NCBI RefSeq assembly: GCF_014207985.1
Contig: NZ_JACHMI010000001.1
Coordinates: 4,881,001 to 4,945,000, forward strand
Source: Nonomuraea rubra
GTDB taxonomy: Bacteria; Actinomycetota; Actinomycetes; Streptosporangiales; Streptosporangiaceae
Length of the DNA stretch: 64,000 bases
Direction of reading: 5' to 3'
The notes under the pieces are model-generated. The model searched no databases. It saw nothing but the letters and a program-made list of their open reading frames with translations, and had not been told where the DNA came from. Shown piece by piece: positions 8,553-19,400 of the stretch. The position numbers were made by a program, and so were the translations under genes. Position 1 is the first letter of the stretch, and every line of letters begins with the position of its first letter.

Positions 8553-11500
8553 ATGCGATCCCATGCCCTGTCACGCACCCGTGCCCTCGCCCGGGTCACC
8601 GCCGCGCTCGGCGCCGTACTCGTTCTGGGGGCGGGGGTGCCCGCCGCCCACGCGGCCGATCCGCTGCCCGGGATCGACGGCGCCGGCACGCCCCGCGACC
8701 CGTACCAGATCGACTCGGCCGACGACCTGCGCACCGTCGCGAGCGCGATCAACGGGGACCCGGGCGGCTACGGCGGCGCGGCCTACCGGTTAACCGCCGA
8801 CCTCGACTTCGGCGGCGGCACGTTCGGCGGCATCAACTCCTTCACTGGAACGTTCGAAGGCGCCGGCCACACCATCAGCGGCCTCCAGCTCGTACGGGAG
8901 CCCTCGGCGGGCGGCGAGGCCGACCGCCTGGGCCTGGTACGCCGGCTGGAAGGCGGCACGATCCGCAACCTCACCCTCGACGGGGTGCGGGCCGACGCCG
9001 GGACGAGCACCGGCGGCTGGATCGGCGCCGTCGCCGTCGTGGCCACCAACTCCACCCTGACCGGCATCTCCGTGAAGGGCGCCCAGCTCACGGCGAGCAG
9101 CGCCGAGAAGGTGGGCGGCATCGTCGCCGAGCTGCACAACGGGACCATCGAGGACAACCTCGTGACCGGCTCCCTGCGCGCCGCCAAGATGCCCGCCGGC
9201 ATCGCCGCCTACGTCAACCAGAACTCCCAGGTGCGCCACAACCTGGCCGCGGCCGACCTGACGGTCGCCGTCCCGGGCGGGGACGGCGGCACGCGCGGCA
9301 TCGACGCGGGCCTCATCGTCGGCTACCCGGGCTCGCCCAACGGCTCCGCCTTCGCCGGCAACGTCGCGCTGTCCGGCTCGATCGCCTACACGGGCAAGGC
9401 CGACGGGTTCGTCGGCCGCGTCATCGGCTACACCGGCTACGACGGCTGGACGGCCGAGAACAACCTGGCCAACGCTGCGATCACCATCGGCGGGCAGACC
9501 GTTACCGGCCCCGGCACCAGGAACCAGCACGGCACGGACGCCACGGCCGGCCAGCTCGCCCAGCGGGCCACGTACGAGGGCCTGGGCTGGGACTTCACCA
9601 ACGCCTGGCGCTGGGACGACGCGCTGCGCCACCCCGTGCCGCAGTACACCCCGACGCTGTTCGGCAGCGGCACCGCGGAGCAGCCCTACGAGCTCGCCTC
9701 CGCCGAGGACCTGGAGCTGCTGGCCGCCCAGCTCAACGCCGGCAACGAGCGGTACACCGGCGACAGGCACTTCGTGCTGACCGCCGACCTCGACTTCGCC
9801 GGGCGCGCGCCGTTCGGCGGCATCAACCGCTTCGAGGGCGTGCTGGACGGCGCGGGCCACCGGATCAGCGGCCTGGTCTACGCCCCGCAGGCGAGCGCCG
9901 GCGGCGAGGCCGACCGGCTCGGCCTGGTCCGGCAGCTCGACGGCGGCACCATCCGCGGCCTCACCCTGGCGGGCGTCACGGCCGACGGCGGCACGCGCGC
10001 CGGGTTCGTGGCCGGCCTCGCCGTCGTCGCCACCGACGCGACCCTGACGGGCAACGCCGTGCTCGACGCCAACCTCACGGCCCCCGGCGCGGAGAAGGTG
10101 GCGGGCCTGGTCGCCGAGCTGCGCGGCGGCTCCGTCACCGACAACTGGGTACGCGGCACGATCGCCGCGCACAAGATGCCGGCCGGTGCCGTGTCGTACG
10201 CGAACAACGGCGTGACGATCCGCAACAACCTCGTCGAGGCGAACCTCACCGTGGCGGCGGACGGCGGCGCGGGCGGCACCCGCGGCATCGACGCCGCGCA
10301 CGTCGTGTCCTACCCCGGCAACCCGAGCTCCGGCAGCTCGTTCACCGGCAACGTCGCGCTGTCCGGCTCGATCGCCTACCAGGGCAGGATCGACGGGTTC
10401 GCCGGCCGCGTCGTCGGCTACACCGGGTACGACGGCTGGACCGCGCAGGGCAACCTCGCGAACAGCGCGATCACCATCGGCGGGCAAGCCGTCACCGGCC
10501 CCGGCACCAAGAACCAGCACGGCACCGACGCCACGGCCGACGCGCTCGCCCGCCAGGCCACCTACACCGCACTCGGCTGGGACTTCGCCGAGAAGTGGAG
10601 CTGGGACGGCGAGCTCGGCCACCCCGTGCCGAAGTACGTCTCCTCGGCCGAGGCGCCGAACCGGATCGCCACCACGTTCTACGGCGACCCGGGCAGGCAG
10701 CGCGCCTTCACCTGGTACTCGACGCTGGAGACCGGCACCGCCGCCGCCGTGCTGAGCATGGACCGCGAGTTCCCCGAGGGCTCGGCCACGGTGACGGTCG
10801 AGGCGCAGCGCGAGGAGAGCGAGGACGGGGAGACGTTCTACCGCGCCGTCGCCCGCGACCTGCGGCCCGGCACCACGTACTACTACCGCGTGGGCAACGC
10901 GGACCAGCAGGTGTGGAGCGCCACCGGCACGTTCGTCACGGCGAAGGGCGGGGACGAGGACTTCACGTTCGTCGACCTGACCGACACCCAGTCGCAGAAC
11001 CTGGCCGAGGCGGAGCTGTCGGCGCAGACCATCGCCAAGGCGCTCAAGCACGTGCCGGACGCGGAGTTCGTCATGCACAACGGCGACGTCGTCGAGGCCG
11101 GCGACCGGGAGCAGGACTGGAAGGACCTGCTCGACTCCGCCCGCCCGAGCCTGCTGAACACCACGCTCGCGCCGGCGTCGGGCAACCACGACGCGGCGGC
11201 GAACGCGTTCGCCGACCACTTCACGCTGGAGGGCCCGCAGGGCCAGGACCGCTCCAGCGGCGTGTACTACTCCTACACCTACAACCGCGCGCACTTCATG
11301 GTGCTCAACACCAACGAGGGCGGCGCCGAGGGCATCTCCGGCAAGCAGCTCGACTGGCTCAAGGCCGACGCCAGGGCCGCGCGCGAGGCCGGCGCCCGGT
11401 GGCTCGTCCTGGCCATGCACAAGGGCACCTACACCACGGCGAACCACCTGGACGACGGCGACGTCATGGCGATGCGCCGCACCCTCGTCCCGGTGATCGA

Positions 11501-14500
11501 CGAGCTGGACATCGACCTGGTGCTGCAGGGCCACGACCACGTGATGAGCCGGTCCAAGGTGCTGGCCGCCGACCCCGCCGGGGTCCAGGGCGCCCGGCCC
11601 GTCGAGACCACCAGGATCACCGAGGTCCGCAACGGCAAGCGCGTCGAGTACTCGGTGGACCCCAAGGGCACCATCTACTTCCTGCCGAACACCGCGGGCG
11701 CCAAGCACTACAAGCAGGCCACCAGCCCGCAGGGGGTGGACCTGGAGCCGTACCTGCGGCTGTTCGACCGCACCGGTGAGCAGGCGGGCGAGAACTTCAC
11801 CGCGGTGAACGTCACGGCCGACCGCCTCACGGTGAACGTCTACGACATCCGCGACCGCGGCGTGCCGCGCCTGTTCGAGGGCTTCGGCATCGACCGCGCG
11901 ATCTCCCCGGTCGACTCGCTGATCGGCAAGCTGCCCGCCGAGGTCACGCTGAAGGACGCCGAGGCCGTGGCCGCGGCGCGCGAGGCCGCCAACGGTCTCA
12001 CCGAGGCGCAGCGCGGCGCCCTCACCGGACTGGCGCGCCTGGAGGCCGCCGAGCGGCGGCTGCGCGAGCTGGGCGGCCTGGTGTCCACGGACGGCAAGAC
12101 CGTCGCCTGGGCCGACCCCGAGGCCACCTCCCGCCAGGCGGTCACCGTCCGCAACGACACGGCCTCGGACTTCGCGGGCACGCCCGTGCAGCTCCGCATC
12201 CCGGCGACGCCCGGCGTCGACCGGGAGGAGCTGGCGTTCTTCGCCGCCGACGGCGCACCCCTGCCGTTCGAGGTGGAGACCTGGCAGCCGGGCGGCACCT
12301 CCACGGTGTGGGTCCGGGTGCCGGGCCTGCCGGCCAGGTCGGCGCGGCAGGTGTGGGCCTACTTCGGCGGCGGGGCGCCGGGCAACGACCCCACGGCCGT
12401 GTGGGGCGAGGCGTACTCGCTGGTCGAGCACTTCGGCAGCGGCACCGCGAGCGGCGAGCGCCGCACCGACTCCACCGGCCGGCAGTCCGGCCTCGTCGTG
12501 GGCGCGAACCTGGTCACCGGCGCCTCGGAGCGGGGCACCGGCCAGGCGAGGTTCGAGGGCTCGCGCCTGCAGTACGCGGGCGACGTCGGCGGCGGTCACG
12601 ACCGCATCGCGATCAGCGGCGTGTACTCGCTCACCGAGGAGGACCTGGCCGCGCTGGGCTCGCCGGCGCCCGTGGTCGCGAAGGAGAGCGCGACCGGTGA
12701 CGGCCGGCTCACGTTCTGGCAGGGCATCCGGCCGGGCGAGAAGCAGGTCGGCACGCGCCTGGCGGGCAACAGCTTCGAGTTCGGGAACGTCGACCTGAGC
12801 CACCGGTTCGGCTTCCCGGCCGACGGCAGGCCGCACCTGGTCACGCAGACCTACGACGGCATGACGTACTCGGTGTTCGTCGACGGCCGCGAGGTGCACA
12901 GCCAGATGGTCGAGTACCGCAGCACGTTCTCCGATCCGGCCGTGCAGACGACGATCGGCGACTACCACACGAGTGACGGCACCCTCCGGGCGCCGTTCCG
13001 CGGCCTGGTCGACGAGGTGCAGATCGCGGGCGTGGCGTTCACCCCCGCGTTCGAGGCCTTCCGGTACGCGAACCTGTTCGGCGACGCCGTGACCTTCGGC
13101 GAGCGGGCCGAGCGGGCGGACGAGCGCCTGACGCTGGTGGTCGGCACCCCGCGCGCGGGCGCCTCGCTGGAGGCGGGCCTGGCCGAGGTGACCGGCACCG
13201 TCAGCCGGCGCGCGAAGCTCACCGCGCAGGTGGCCGGCCAGAAGGTGTTCACCCAGCAGGTCGACGCCGGGCCGTTCACGGTCCGCGTGCCCGTGAACGA
13301 GATCGGTGAGCAGACGCTCACTCTGGAGGCCACCGCCATCGGAAAACCGGCCAAGCCGGGCAAGCCCGGTCAGGGCGGGTCGCGTGACCTGGCCGAGCCG
13401 GTCCAGGTGCGGCTCACGGTCAAGGACACCGTGGCGCCGGGCGCTCCGAAGGTGAGCGACGACGCCTCGCCGGCCTCCGGGCCGAACGCGGGAGTCACGC
13501 TGAGCGCGACACCGCAGACGGAGGACCGCGAGCGGGTCGAGGCCAGGTTCTACGCGGGCCCGACCATCCCGCTCAGCGGCTCGAACGTCGTGGTCCGCAC
13601 CGGCACCACCCCGGACCGGCTGCCCGACGCGCTCAAGCCCGGCAGCGGCACCGTCACCGGGCAGCTGCTGCCGACGACGGAGGGCGCGAACGAGAACCCG
13701 TTCCAGATCTACGAGATCTCGCTCACCGGCGAGCAGGCGACGCAGGAGGAGTTCCACCTGACCTGGACGGGCTCGGGCGACGACCGCACCGTCTCGGCCC
13801 ACGTGTACGACCACACGGCCGGCCGCTGGATCCTGAAGGACTCCGGCTCGGACGCGTCCGGCGCCGCGGTCCAGCTCGACGTGACCGCCCGCGCGAACGA
13901 GAACGTCGTGGCAGGCGGGAAGCTGCACCTGCTGGTCTGGCGCGGCCTGACCGCGCTGCCGGGACAGGAGGGCGGCGACCTCGCGTCGATGCCCACCGCC
14001 GACCGGTACGACTGGGCGTTCGACCACGTGCCGGACTCCCAGCTCTACGCCCAGGCCACGCCCGACCTGATGACGCACCAGTTCGAGTACGTCGCCGGCG
14101 TCGCGGCGGAGCGCAAGACCAAGCTGGTGCTGCAGTCGGGCGACTGGGTCAACCGCGAGTACCTGTCGCAGGAATACCAGTGGGTCAACGCCGAGCCGTC
14201 GGCGCGGGCGCTGGAGGACGCGAACCTGCCGTACATGATCTCGTGGGGCAACCACGACTACTCGGACGCGCGCAACGGCCGGGTCATGCTGCCGAAGTAC
14301 TTCCCGATGGAGCGGTTCGAGCGGAGTCTCGAAGGCAGCCCCTGGCGGTTCGGCGGCAGCGACAACATCGACAACTACTACTACACGGCCGAGATCGACG
14401 GGGCGAAGCTGCTGCTGATCACCGTCGGCTACTTCTCCGCGGACAACGCCGCGGACCCCGGCCTGGCCTGGGCCAAGGGCGTCATCGAGGCGCACCCTGA

Positions 14501-15413
14501 CCACGCGGTGATCCTCGCCAACCACAACTCGGTGAACCAGGGCGTCAACGGCTGGTCGAACGACAACGTCACCAGGGCGCTGATCGATCCGTACCCGAAC
14601 GTCAAGCTGGTGCTCGGCGGTCACATCGCCGGCACCGGCGTCGCCTCGCGGCCCACCGCGGGCGGCAACCGCGCCTACGGCGTACTGACCGACTACCAGT
14701 CGCGCGTCTACGGCGGGCAGGAGTACCTCAAGCACATCAGCGTCGACGCCGAGAACGACCTGATCTACTTCAACACCTGGTCGCCCCTGCTGGGCAAGGC
14801 GACGTCCGACGGGAACTGGCACCACAAGGTCCCCGAGGGCGCGATCCCCGGCTTCCACGGCGCGGACTCGGAGAACTTCGCCCTGGAGATCGACCTCGGC
14901 GGCAGCACGAAGCGGACCCTGGCCGCCACGTCGCTCACCGTCGCGGCCGGCGCGCGGCAGCAGGTCGGTGACGTGCGGCAGGCGGTCGGCGCCGAGCGGG
15001 TCTCGGTGATGCTGAACGGCGTCGGGAGCGGCGGCTCCTACGAGTGGTACGCCGAGCTGCGCGACCCCGCGGGACACGTGACCCGCAGCGCGGTCAGCAC
15101 CTTCACCGTGGCCGGCACGCCGGCGCCGCCCGCCTGGGACGCCGGGACCGCCTACACCGCGGGCCACGAGGTGACCTACCGCGGCGCCGTCTGGCGGGCG
15201 TCGTGGTGGACCCGCGGCCAGCAGCCCGGCGACCCGAACGGGCCGTGGCAGGAGATCGCCACGACCGGCGACGGCACCGCCGTCTGGACACCGACCCGCA
15301 TCTTCGTGGCCGGTGACGTGGTGGAGCACCGCGGCCGGCGGTACCAGGCCGCTTGGTGGACCCGCAACCAGGAGCCGGGCAACCCGCACGGCCCCTGGCG
15401 TCCGCTGAGCTGA
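8553..15413 (+). CDS. Giant secreted protein with two metallophosphoesterase domains and two C-terminal CBM5/12 modules
   Basis: A 2286-residue exported protein with a Sec signal peptide (cut after AHA, residue 34). In order: two homologous GLUG-like beta regions (about 44-367 and 370-700); a purple-acid-phosphatase-type fnIII domain (about 697-797); metallophosphoesterase 1 with NGDVVE (Asp845), GNHD (879-880) and GHDH (994); a DUF2341-like segment; a LamG/concanavalin-like domain (about 1290-1503); a Lys/Pro-Gly linker; metallophosphoesterase 2 with SGDW (Asp1864), GNHDY (1901-1902) and GGH (2024); and two CBM5/12 modules (about 2195-2286) with WW..GQ.PG...GPW. It probably releases phosphate from organic phosphates while bound to polysaccharide such as chitin. 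Monocistronic. Confidence 0.9.
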   Translation: MRSHALSRTRALARVTAALGAVLVLGAGVPAAHAADPLPGIDGAGTPRDPYQIDSADDLRTVASAINGDPGGYGGAAYRLTADLDFGGGTFGGINSFTGTFEGAGHTISGLQLVREPSAGGEADRLGLVRRLEGGTIRNLTLDGVRADAGTSTGGWIGAVAVVATNSTLTGISVKGAQLTASSAEKVGGIVAELHNGTIEDNLVTGSLRAAKMPAGIAAYVNQNSQVRHNLAAADLTVAVPGGDGGTRGIDAGLIVGYPGSPNGSAFAGNVALSGSIAYTGKADGFVGRVIGYTGYDGWTAENNLANAAITIGGQTVTGPGTRNQHGTDATAGQLAQRATYEGLGWDFTNAWRWDDALRHPVPQYTPTLFGSGTAEQPYELASAEDLELLAAQLNAGNERYTGDRHFVLTADLDFAGRAPFGGINRFEGVLDGAGHRISGLVYAPQASAGGEADRLGLVRQLDGGTIRGLTLAGVTADGGTRAGFVAGLAVVATDATLTGNAVLDANLTAPGAEKVAGLVAELRGGSVTDNWVRGTIAAHKMPAGAVSYANNGVTIRNNLVEANLTVAADGGAGGTRGIDAAHVVSYPGNPSSGSSFTGNVALSGSIAYQGRIDGFAGRVVGYTGYDGWTAQGNLANSAITIGGQAVTGPGTKNQHGTDATADALARQATYTALGWDFAEKWSWDGELGHPVPKYVSSAEAPNRIATTFYGDPGRQRAFTWYSTLETGTAAAVLSMDREFPEGSATVTVEAQREESEDGETFYRAVARDLRPGTTYYYRVGNADQQVWSATGTFVTAKGGDEDFTFVDLTDTQSQNLAEAELSAQTIAKALKHVPDAEFVMHNGDVVEAGDREQDWKDLLDSARPSLLNTTLAPASGNHDAAANAFADHFTLEGPQGQDRSSGVYYSYTYNRAHFMVLNTNEGGAEGISGKQLDWLKADARAAREAGARWLVLAMHKGTYTTANHLDDGDVMAMRRTLVPVIDELDIDLVLQGHDHVMSRSKVLAADPAGVQGARPVETTRITEVRNGKRVEYSVDPKGTIYFLPNTAGAKHYKQATSPQGVDLEPYLRLFDRTGEQAGENFTAVNVTADRLTVNVYDIRDRGVPRLFEGFGIDRAISPVDSLIGKLPAEVTLKDAEAVAAAREAANGLTEAQRGALTGLARLEAAERRLRELGGLVSTDGKTVAWADPEATSRQAVTVRNDTASDFAGTPVQLRIPATPGVDREELAFFAADGAPLPFEVETWQPGGTSTVWVRVPGLPARSARQVWAYFGGGAPGNDPTAVWGEAYSLVEHFGSGTASGERRTDSTGRQSGLVVGANLVTGASERGTGQARFEGSRLQYAGDVGGGHDRIAISGVYSLTEEDLAALGSPAPVVAKESATGDGRLTFWQGIRPGEKQVGTRLAGNSFEFGNVDLSHRFGFPADGRPHLVTQTYDGMTYSVFVDGREVHSQMVEYRSTFSDPAVQTTIGDYHTSDGTLRAPFRGLVDEVQIAGVAFTPAFEAFRYANLFGDAVTFGERAERADERLTLVVGTPRAGASLEAGLAEVTGTVSRRAKLTAQVAGQKVFTQQVDAGPFTVRVPVNEIGEQTLTLEATAIGKPAKPGKPGQGGSRDLAEPVQVRLTVKDTVAPGAPKVSDDASPASGPNAGVTLSATPQTEDRERVEARFYAGPTIPLSGSNVVVRTGTTPDRLPDALKPGSGTVTGQLLPTTEGANENPFQIYEISLTGEQATQEEFHLTWTGSGDDRTVSAHVYDHTAGRWILKDSGSDASGAAVQLDVTARANENVVAGGKLHLLVWRGLTALPGQEGGDLASMPTADRYDWAFDHVPDSQLYAQATPDLMTHQFEYVAGVAAERKTKLVLQSGDWVNREYLSQEYQWVNAEPSARALEDANLPYMISWGNHDYSDARNGRVMLPKYFPMERFERSLEGSPWRFGGSDNIDNYYYTAEIDGAKLLLITVGYFSADNAADPGLAWAKGVIEAHPDHAVILANHNSVNQGVNGWSNDNVTRALIDPYPNVKLVLGGHIAGTGVASRPTAGGNRAYGVLTDYQSRVYGGQEYLKHISVDAENDLIYFNTWSPLLGKATSDGNWHHKVPEGAIPGFHGADSENFALEIDLGGSTKRTLAATSLTVAAGARQQVGDVRQAVGAERVSVMLNGVGSGGSYEWYAELRDPAGHVTRSAVSTFTVAGTPAPPAWDAGTAYTAGHEVTYRGAVWRASWWTRGQQPGDPNGPWQEIATTGDGTAVWTPTRIFVAGDVVEHRGRRYQAAWWTRNQEPGNPHGPWRPLS
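8680..10660 (+). repeat. Two coding copies of a ~320-residue beta module in the giant phosphoesterase
   Basis: Copy 1 (about 8680-9660) and copy 2 (about 9661-10660) share blocks such as YRLTADLDFGGGTFGGINSF / FVLTADLDFAGRAPFGGINR, GNVALSGSIAY, YTGYDGWTA and ITIGGQ. The similarity extends over the whole unit, which indicates a tandem domain duplication. Confidence 0.85.
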
Positions 15414-15429
15414 CCCTGGGATGAACGCG

Positions 15430-15468
15430 GTCGTGGGCGTGGTCGTTCGATGCGACCACGCCCACGAC
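15430..15468 (+). terminator. Strong terminator after the giant phosphoesterase gene
   Basis: Perfect 16-bp arms (15430-15445 and 15453-15468, starting GTCGTGGGCGTGG) with a 7-nt loop, followed by a short TGTTT. It lies 17 bp after the stop codon. Confidence 0.85.
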
Positions 15469-15483
15469 TGTTTCCGCTGCACT

Positions 15484-15531
15484 CCCTGCCCGACGTGCGG
15501 CGGCCGGCTTCTTCACGGCCGGCGGGCAGGG
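15484..15531 (+). terminator. Second hairpin upstream of the TetR gene
   Basis: Outer arms CCCTGCCCG / CGGGCAGGG (9 bp, perfect) enclose an inner GCCGGC/GCCGGC stem. It may be a backup terminator or insulator before the TetR promoter. Confidence 0.45.
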
Positions 15532-15579
15532 CGGCACACTTCCGGTCCACCCGGTACAGAAGGGCGTATGATCGGGTGT

Positions 15580-16188
15580 GTGGAAGTGACGCCGAGGACG
15601 CCGCCGGGCCGGCCGCGGGGGTTCGACGCCGACGAGGCCCTGGAGCAGGCCATGCTGCTCTTCTGGGAGCACGGTTACGAGGGCGTCAGCCTGACCGACC
15701 TGACCCGCGCCATGGGGATCGCGAAGACGAGCATGTACGCGGCCTTCGGCGACAAGGAAGACCTCTTCCGCAAGGCCCTGCAGCGTTACAGCGAAGGCCC
15801 GGCGGCCTACGTGGCCCGGGCGCTGGAGGAGCCGACGGCGCGCCAGGTGGCCACCGCCTTCCTCAACGGCTCGGTCAGGGCGACCACCCGGCCCGGCTGC
15901 CCCGCCGGCTGCCTGGGCGTGCAGGGCTCGCTGGTCGCCGGCGACACGGCCCGGGCCATCAGCGACGCCCTGGCCGCCTGGCGCGAGGAGGGCCGCGCCC
16001 GGCTGCGCGACCGGTTCCAGCGGGCCGCGAGCGAAGGCGACCTGCCTGCGGACGTCGATCCGGCGCTGCTCGCCCGCTACCTCATGACCGTGGCGAACGG
16101 CATCGCCGTCCAGGCCACCGGCGGCGCCGGCCCTGACGAACTCCAGCAGGTGGCCGACGCGGCCCTTCGGAACTGGCCTCCCGTCTGA
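15580..16188 (+). CDS. TetR-family regulator
   Basis: About 202 residues. The N-terminal helix-turn-helix is SLTDLTRAMGIAKTSMYAAFGDKEDLF, with upstream helix DADEALEQAMLLFWEHGYEGVS; the C-terminal ligand domain contains RPGCPAGCLGVQGSLVAG. I prefer GTG 15580 (VEVTPRTPPGRPRG), because a TATGAT -10-like hexamer at 15567-15572 sits seven bases before it, suggesting a leaderless transcript. ATG 15568 in the same frame overlaps that box. It is a single gene convergent with the SARP gene, with no obvious divergent target. It probably regulates itself or a distant gene. Confidence 0.88.
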   Translation: MEVTPRTPPGRPRGFDADEALEQAMLLFWEHGYEGVSLTDLTRAMGIAKTSMYAAFGDKEDLFRKALQRYSEGPAAYVARALEEPTARQVATAFLNGSVRATTRPGCPAGCLGVQGSLVAGDTARAISDALAAWREEGRARLRDRFQRAASEGDLPADVDPALLARYLMTVANGIAVQATGGAGPDELQQVADAALRNWPPV

Positions 16189-16244
16189 CGGCCTGCACGT
16201 TCAAGCCGGAACCGGCCCCCTGACCGACGGCCCGCACGTTCAAG
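16187..16244 (+). repeat. 19-bp direct repeat at the TetR 3' end
   Basis: GACGGCCTGCACGTTCAAG (16187-16205) recurs as GACGGCCCGCACGTTCAAG (16226-16244), differing at one base. The first copy overlaps the TetR stop codon. Confidence 0.7.
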
Positions 16245-16252
16245 GTGCGGGC
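16230..16252. terminator. Terminator between convergent TetR and SARP genes
   Basis: Perfect 8-bp arms GCCCGCAC / GTGCGGGC with a 7-nt loop, 41 bp past the TetR stop. The rest of the interval to 16408 shows nothing recognisable. Confidence 0.6.
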
Positions 16253-16408
16253 TCGCCGATGTGGGCCGGGGCGAGCAGGGCGGCAAGCTTTCGACAACAA
16301 TGCGCCGGCATGCCGTCGCCACCATGGTCTCAGCGGTCCAACGCTCCAAAGGAGCCGGGCCCGGCCCCCCGACCGGCAGGGGAGTCACTGGGGCGCTTCC
16401 CTGCCGGC

Positions 16409-19400
16409 TCATGGTTCCTGACCGTCGCCCAGGAGGGCGCGGACCTCGCCCGCCTCCGGGGCGCCGATCTCCGTGCAGATCGTCCGGGCCCGCCGCCAGT
16501 GCTCAAGGCAGGCGTCCGGACGGCCGAGGCGGCGGCAGGCGTGGCCGAGCGTGAGGCGAGTACGGGCTTCGCCGAGACGGTGACCGGTCTCCCGGTGGAT
16601 CTCCAAGGCCGGCCGGGCGTGCTCGACGGCCTGGTCGTCCCGGTTCCCGAGGTGGTGGAGGCCGGCGAGGGCGGTGAGGGCCGCGCCTTCGAGCAACCGG
16701 TAGCCGTCCTGCCGGGCGAGGGCGAGCGCCTCCTCGGCGGCGGGGAGGGCGTCATCAGGGTGGCGGACGGCGGCCAGGCCGAGGAGGGCGGTCAGCTCGG
16801 GGGCGCGGGCCCTGGTCTCGCGCGCGATGCGCAGGGCCTCTTCGTGGTGCCGGGCGGCGTCGTGAGGCAGGCCGAGCCGCCCGCAGACGGAGGCGAGGGT
16901 GTTGAGCGCCTCGGCCTCGAACCGGCGGTTCCCGGTGTCGCGCGCCAGGGCCAGCGCGGACCGGGCGAACTCTCGTGCCTCGCCGTCGCGGCCGGTGTCA
17001 CGGTGAACGTCGGCGAGCAGGCGCAGGGTCTCGGCCTCGGTGTCCCGGTCGCCGATCTTGCGCTCGATCTCCAGGGCCTGGAACAGCAGGTCCCGAGCCT
17101 GGCCTGTCCGGCCGAGCAGGTGGCAGACCTCCCCGAGGTTGTTGAGGTCGATGGCCTCGGCCCCGGGGAAGCCGAGTTTCCTGTCGAGGATCAGGGCCTG
17201 CTCGAAGAACCCGGCCGCCTGCTCCAGCCGTCCCAGCGCCTCGTGCACCAGCCCGAGATTGCCCAGGCTGGCGGCCTGCCCGGCGAGCCGTCCCGTCCGC
17301 TGGTTCACCGCGAGCGCCCGGGTGAGGCAGGCGGCGGCCTCGCCGAGCCGGCCTGAGTCGAAGTACACGCTGCTGAGGTTGCCCAGCGCGGCGGCCTGGC
17401 CGTCCGGCCACCCGGCCTGCTGGAAGAGCTCCGCCGCGTTGGTGTAGTGCTCGGCGGCCTGTTCGAAGCGGGTCTGGTGCAGGTACGCGTCGGCGAGGCT
17501 GAGCTCGGCCGCCGCCTGGGCCGCCGGCGCGTCGTCGGCCCGGGCGTCGGCGAGACCGGCGTGGGCGAGGGCCAGCCAGTCCGCGGCGTACATGCGCAGC
17601 CAGAAGTAGCCGCGCAGGATGTCGGTGAGCCGCCACGCGACGGAACGCGGCCCGTGTTCGGCGGTGTGCTGCGCGACGGCGAGCAGGTTGCCGCGTTCGG
17701 CTTCCAGCCAGGCCAGCGCGGCGGTGTCGCCGGCGAACCGCGGGGCCGATGGCGGTCCGGGCAGGGGCAGCCGGAGCTTCTCCGGGTAGAGCAGCCGGGC
17801 GGCGGCGTCGGCGGTGCGGAGGTGGTGGTCGTACAGGCGGTGTGCCGCGGCCTGCCGATCGTGCTCGTGCTCCTCCTGGAGCGCGCGCTCCCTCGCGTAG
17901 AGGCGCAGCAGGTCGTGGAAGGCGTACCGGGAGGCGGCGCGCCGTTCGACGAGGTGGGCGCCGGCGAGCTCTTCCAGCACCCGTACGGCCTGACCGGGCG
18001 TGACACCGGCCAGCGCGGCGGCGCCGTCGGCGTCGAAGTCCGAGCCGGGATGCAGGCCCAGCAGCCGGAACACCCTGGCGGTGCCGGCGGGTAAGCGCTG
18101 GTAGGACCACGAGAACACGGCCCGCACGGCCGCCCGCGGATCCCCTCCGGCGTTCAGCAGGTCCAGCCGCCGCCGCTCGTCGGCGAGCTCGGCGACCAGG
18201 TCCGCCAGCGGCGCGGCGGGACGGGCGGTGGCCATCTCGGCGGCCACCCGCAGCGCCAGCGGCAACCGCGCGCACAGCCCGGCGAGCGCCGCGGCGGCGC
18301 CCGGCTCGGCGTCGGCCCGCGCCCCGATGAGCGTACGCAGGAGCAGGGTCGCGTCGGCGGCGGACAGCAGGTCCAGGTCCAGGCGGCAGGCGCCGTGCAG
18401 CGCCACCAGCCCGGCCAGGGAGTCCCGGCTGGTCACCATCACCACGCAGGACGGCGAGCCGGGCAGCAGCGGGCGGACCTGCTCGACCGACGAGGCGTTG
18501 TCCAGGAGGATCAGCATGCGCCGTCCGCTGACCTCGCTCCGGTATCGGGCGGCCGCGTCGTCCTGCTGCGGCGGGAGGTCCTGCGCGGGCACGCCGAGGG
18601 CGGACAGCAGCCCCGCCAGCGCCTCACCCGCCGTCATCGGCTGCTGGGTGTCGTAACCGCGCAGGTTCACGTACAACTGCCCGTCGGGGAACGCGTCCCG
18701 GACGCGGTGCGCCCACCGTACGGCCAGGGCCGTCTTGCCGACCCCCGCGGTGCCCGAGAGCGCGGAGATGATCACTGCGGTGGGATGCTCGGCCGTCTCG
18801 GCCAGCACGGCGTCCAGCCGGGCGAGTTCGGCGTCGCGGCCGGTGAAGCCGCGCACGTCCAGGGGCAGGAGCGCCGGTGCGCCGGGCCGGCGGGGCGGCG
18901 GCCGGCGCGGCTCGTCGCGCAGGATCGCCTCGTGCAGTTGCCGCAGCTCGGCCCCGGGCTCCGTGCCGAGCTCGTCGGACAGGCGCATGCGGATGGCGGC
19001 GTAGCAGGCCAGGGCCTCGGCACCGCTTCCCGCCGCGTGGAGCGCGCGCATGAGCGCCGCGGCGAGCGGCTCCACCAGCGGGTACTCGGCCAGCAGGTCG
19101 CGGAGCCGGCCGGTCGCGGTGCCGGGGTCGCCGGCCTGCAGCTCGGCGTCCGCCCAGGCGACGACCGCGTCCAGGTGCTGCCGCCGCAGGCTCTCCCGCA
19201 CGCGTGCCGCCCATGCTCCGGGGATCCCGGCCAGGGGTTCCCCGCGCCACAGGGCGAGCGCGTCCCGCAGCAGGCGCAACCGTCCGGTGTCCGAGCCCCG
19301 GGCCTGCTCGACGAGCCTCCGGAACAGGTGCAGATCGACTCGTTCCGGATCGGCCTCCAGCACGTATCCGCCCGACCGGCGGACCAGCCGGGCGGCCTCG

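Noticed and set aside
8790..15482. Open frame of about 2230 codons on the minus strand opposite the giant phosphoesterase
   Set aside because: Composition is Gly/Arg/Val/His-rich with no domain motifs. It arises from codon bias of the plus-strand gene, which has a signal peptide and clear domains.
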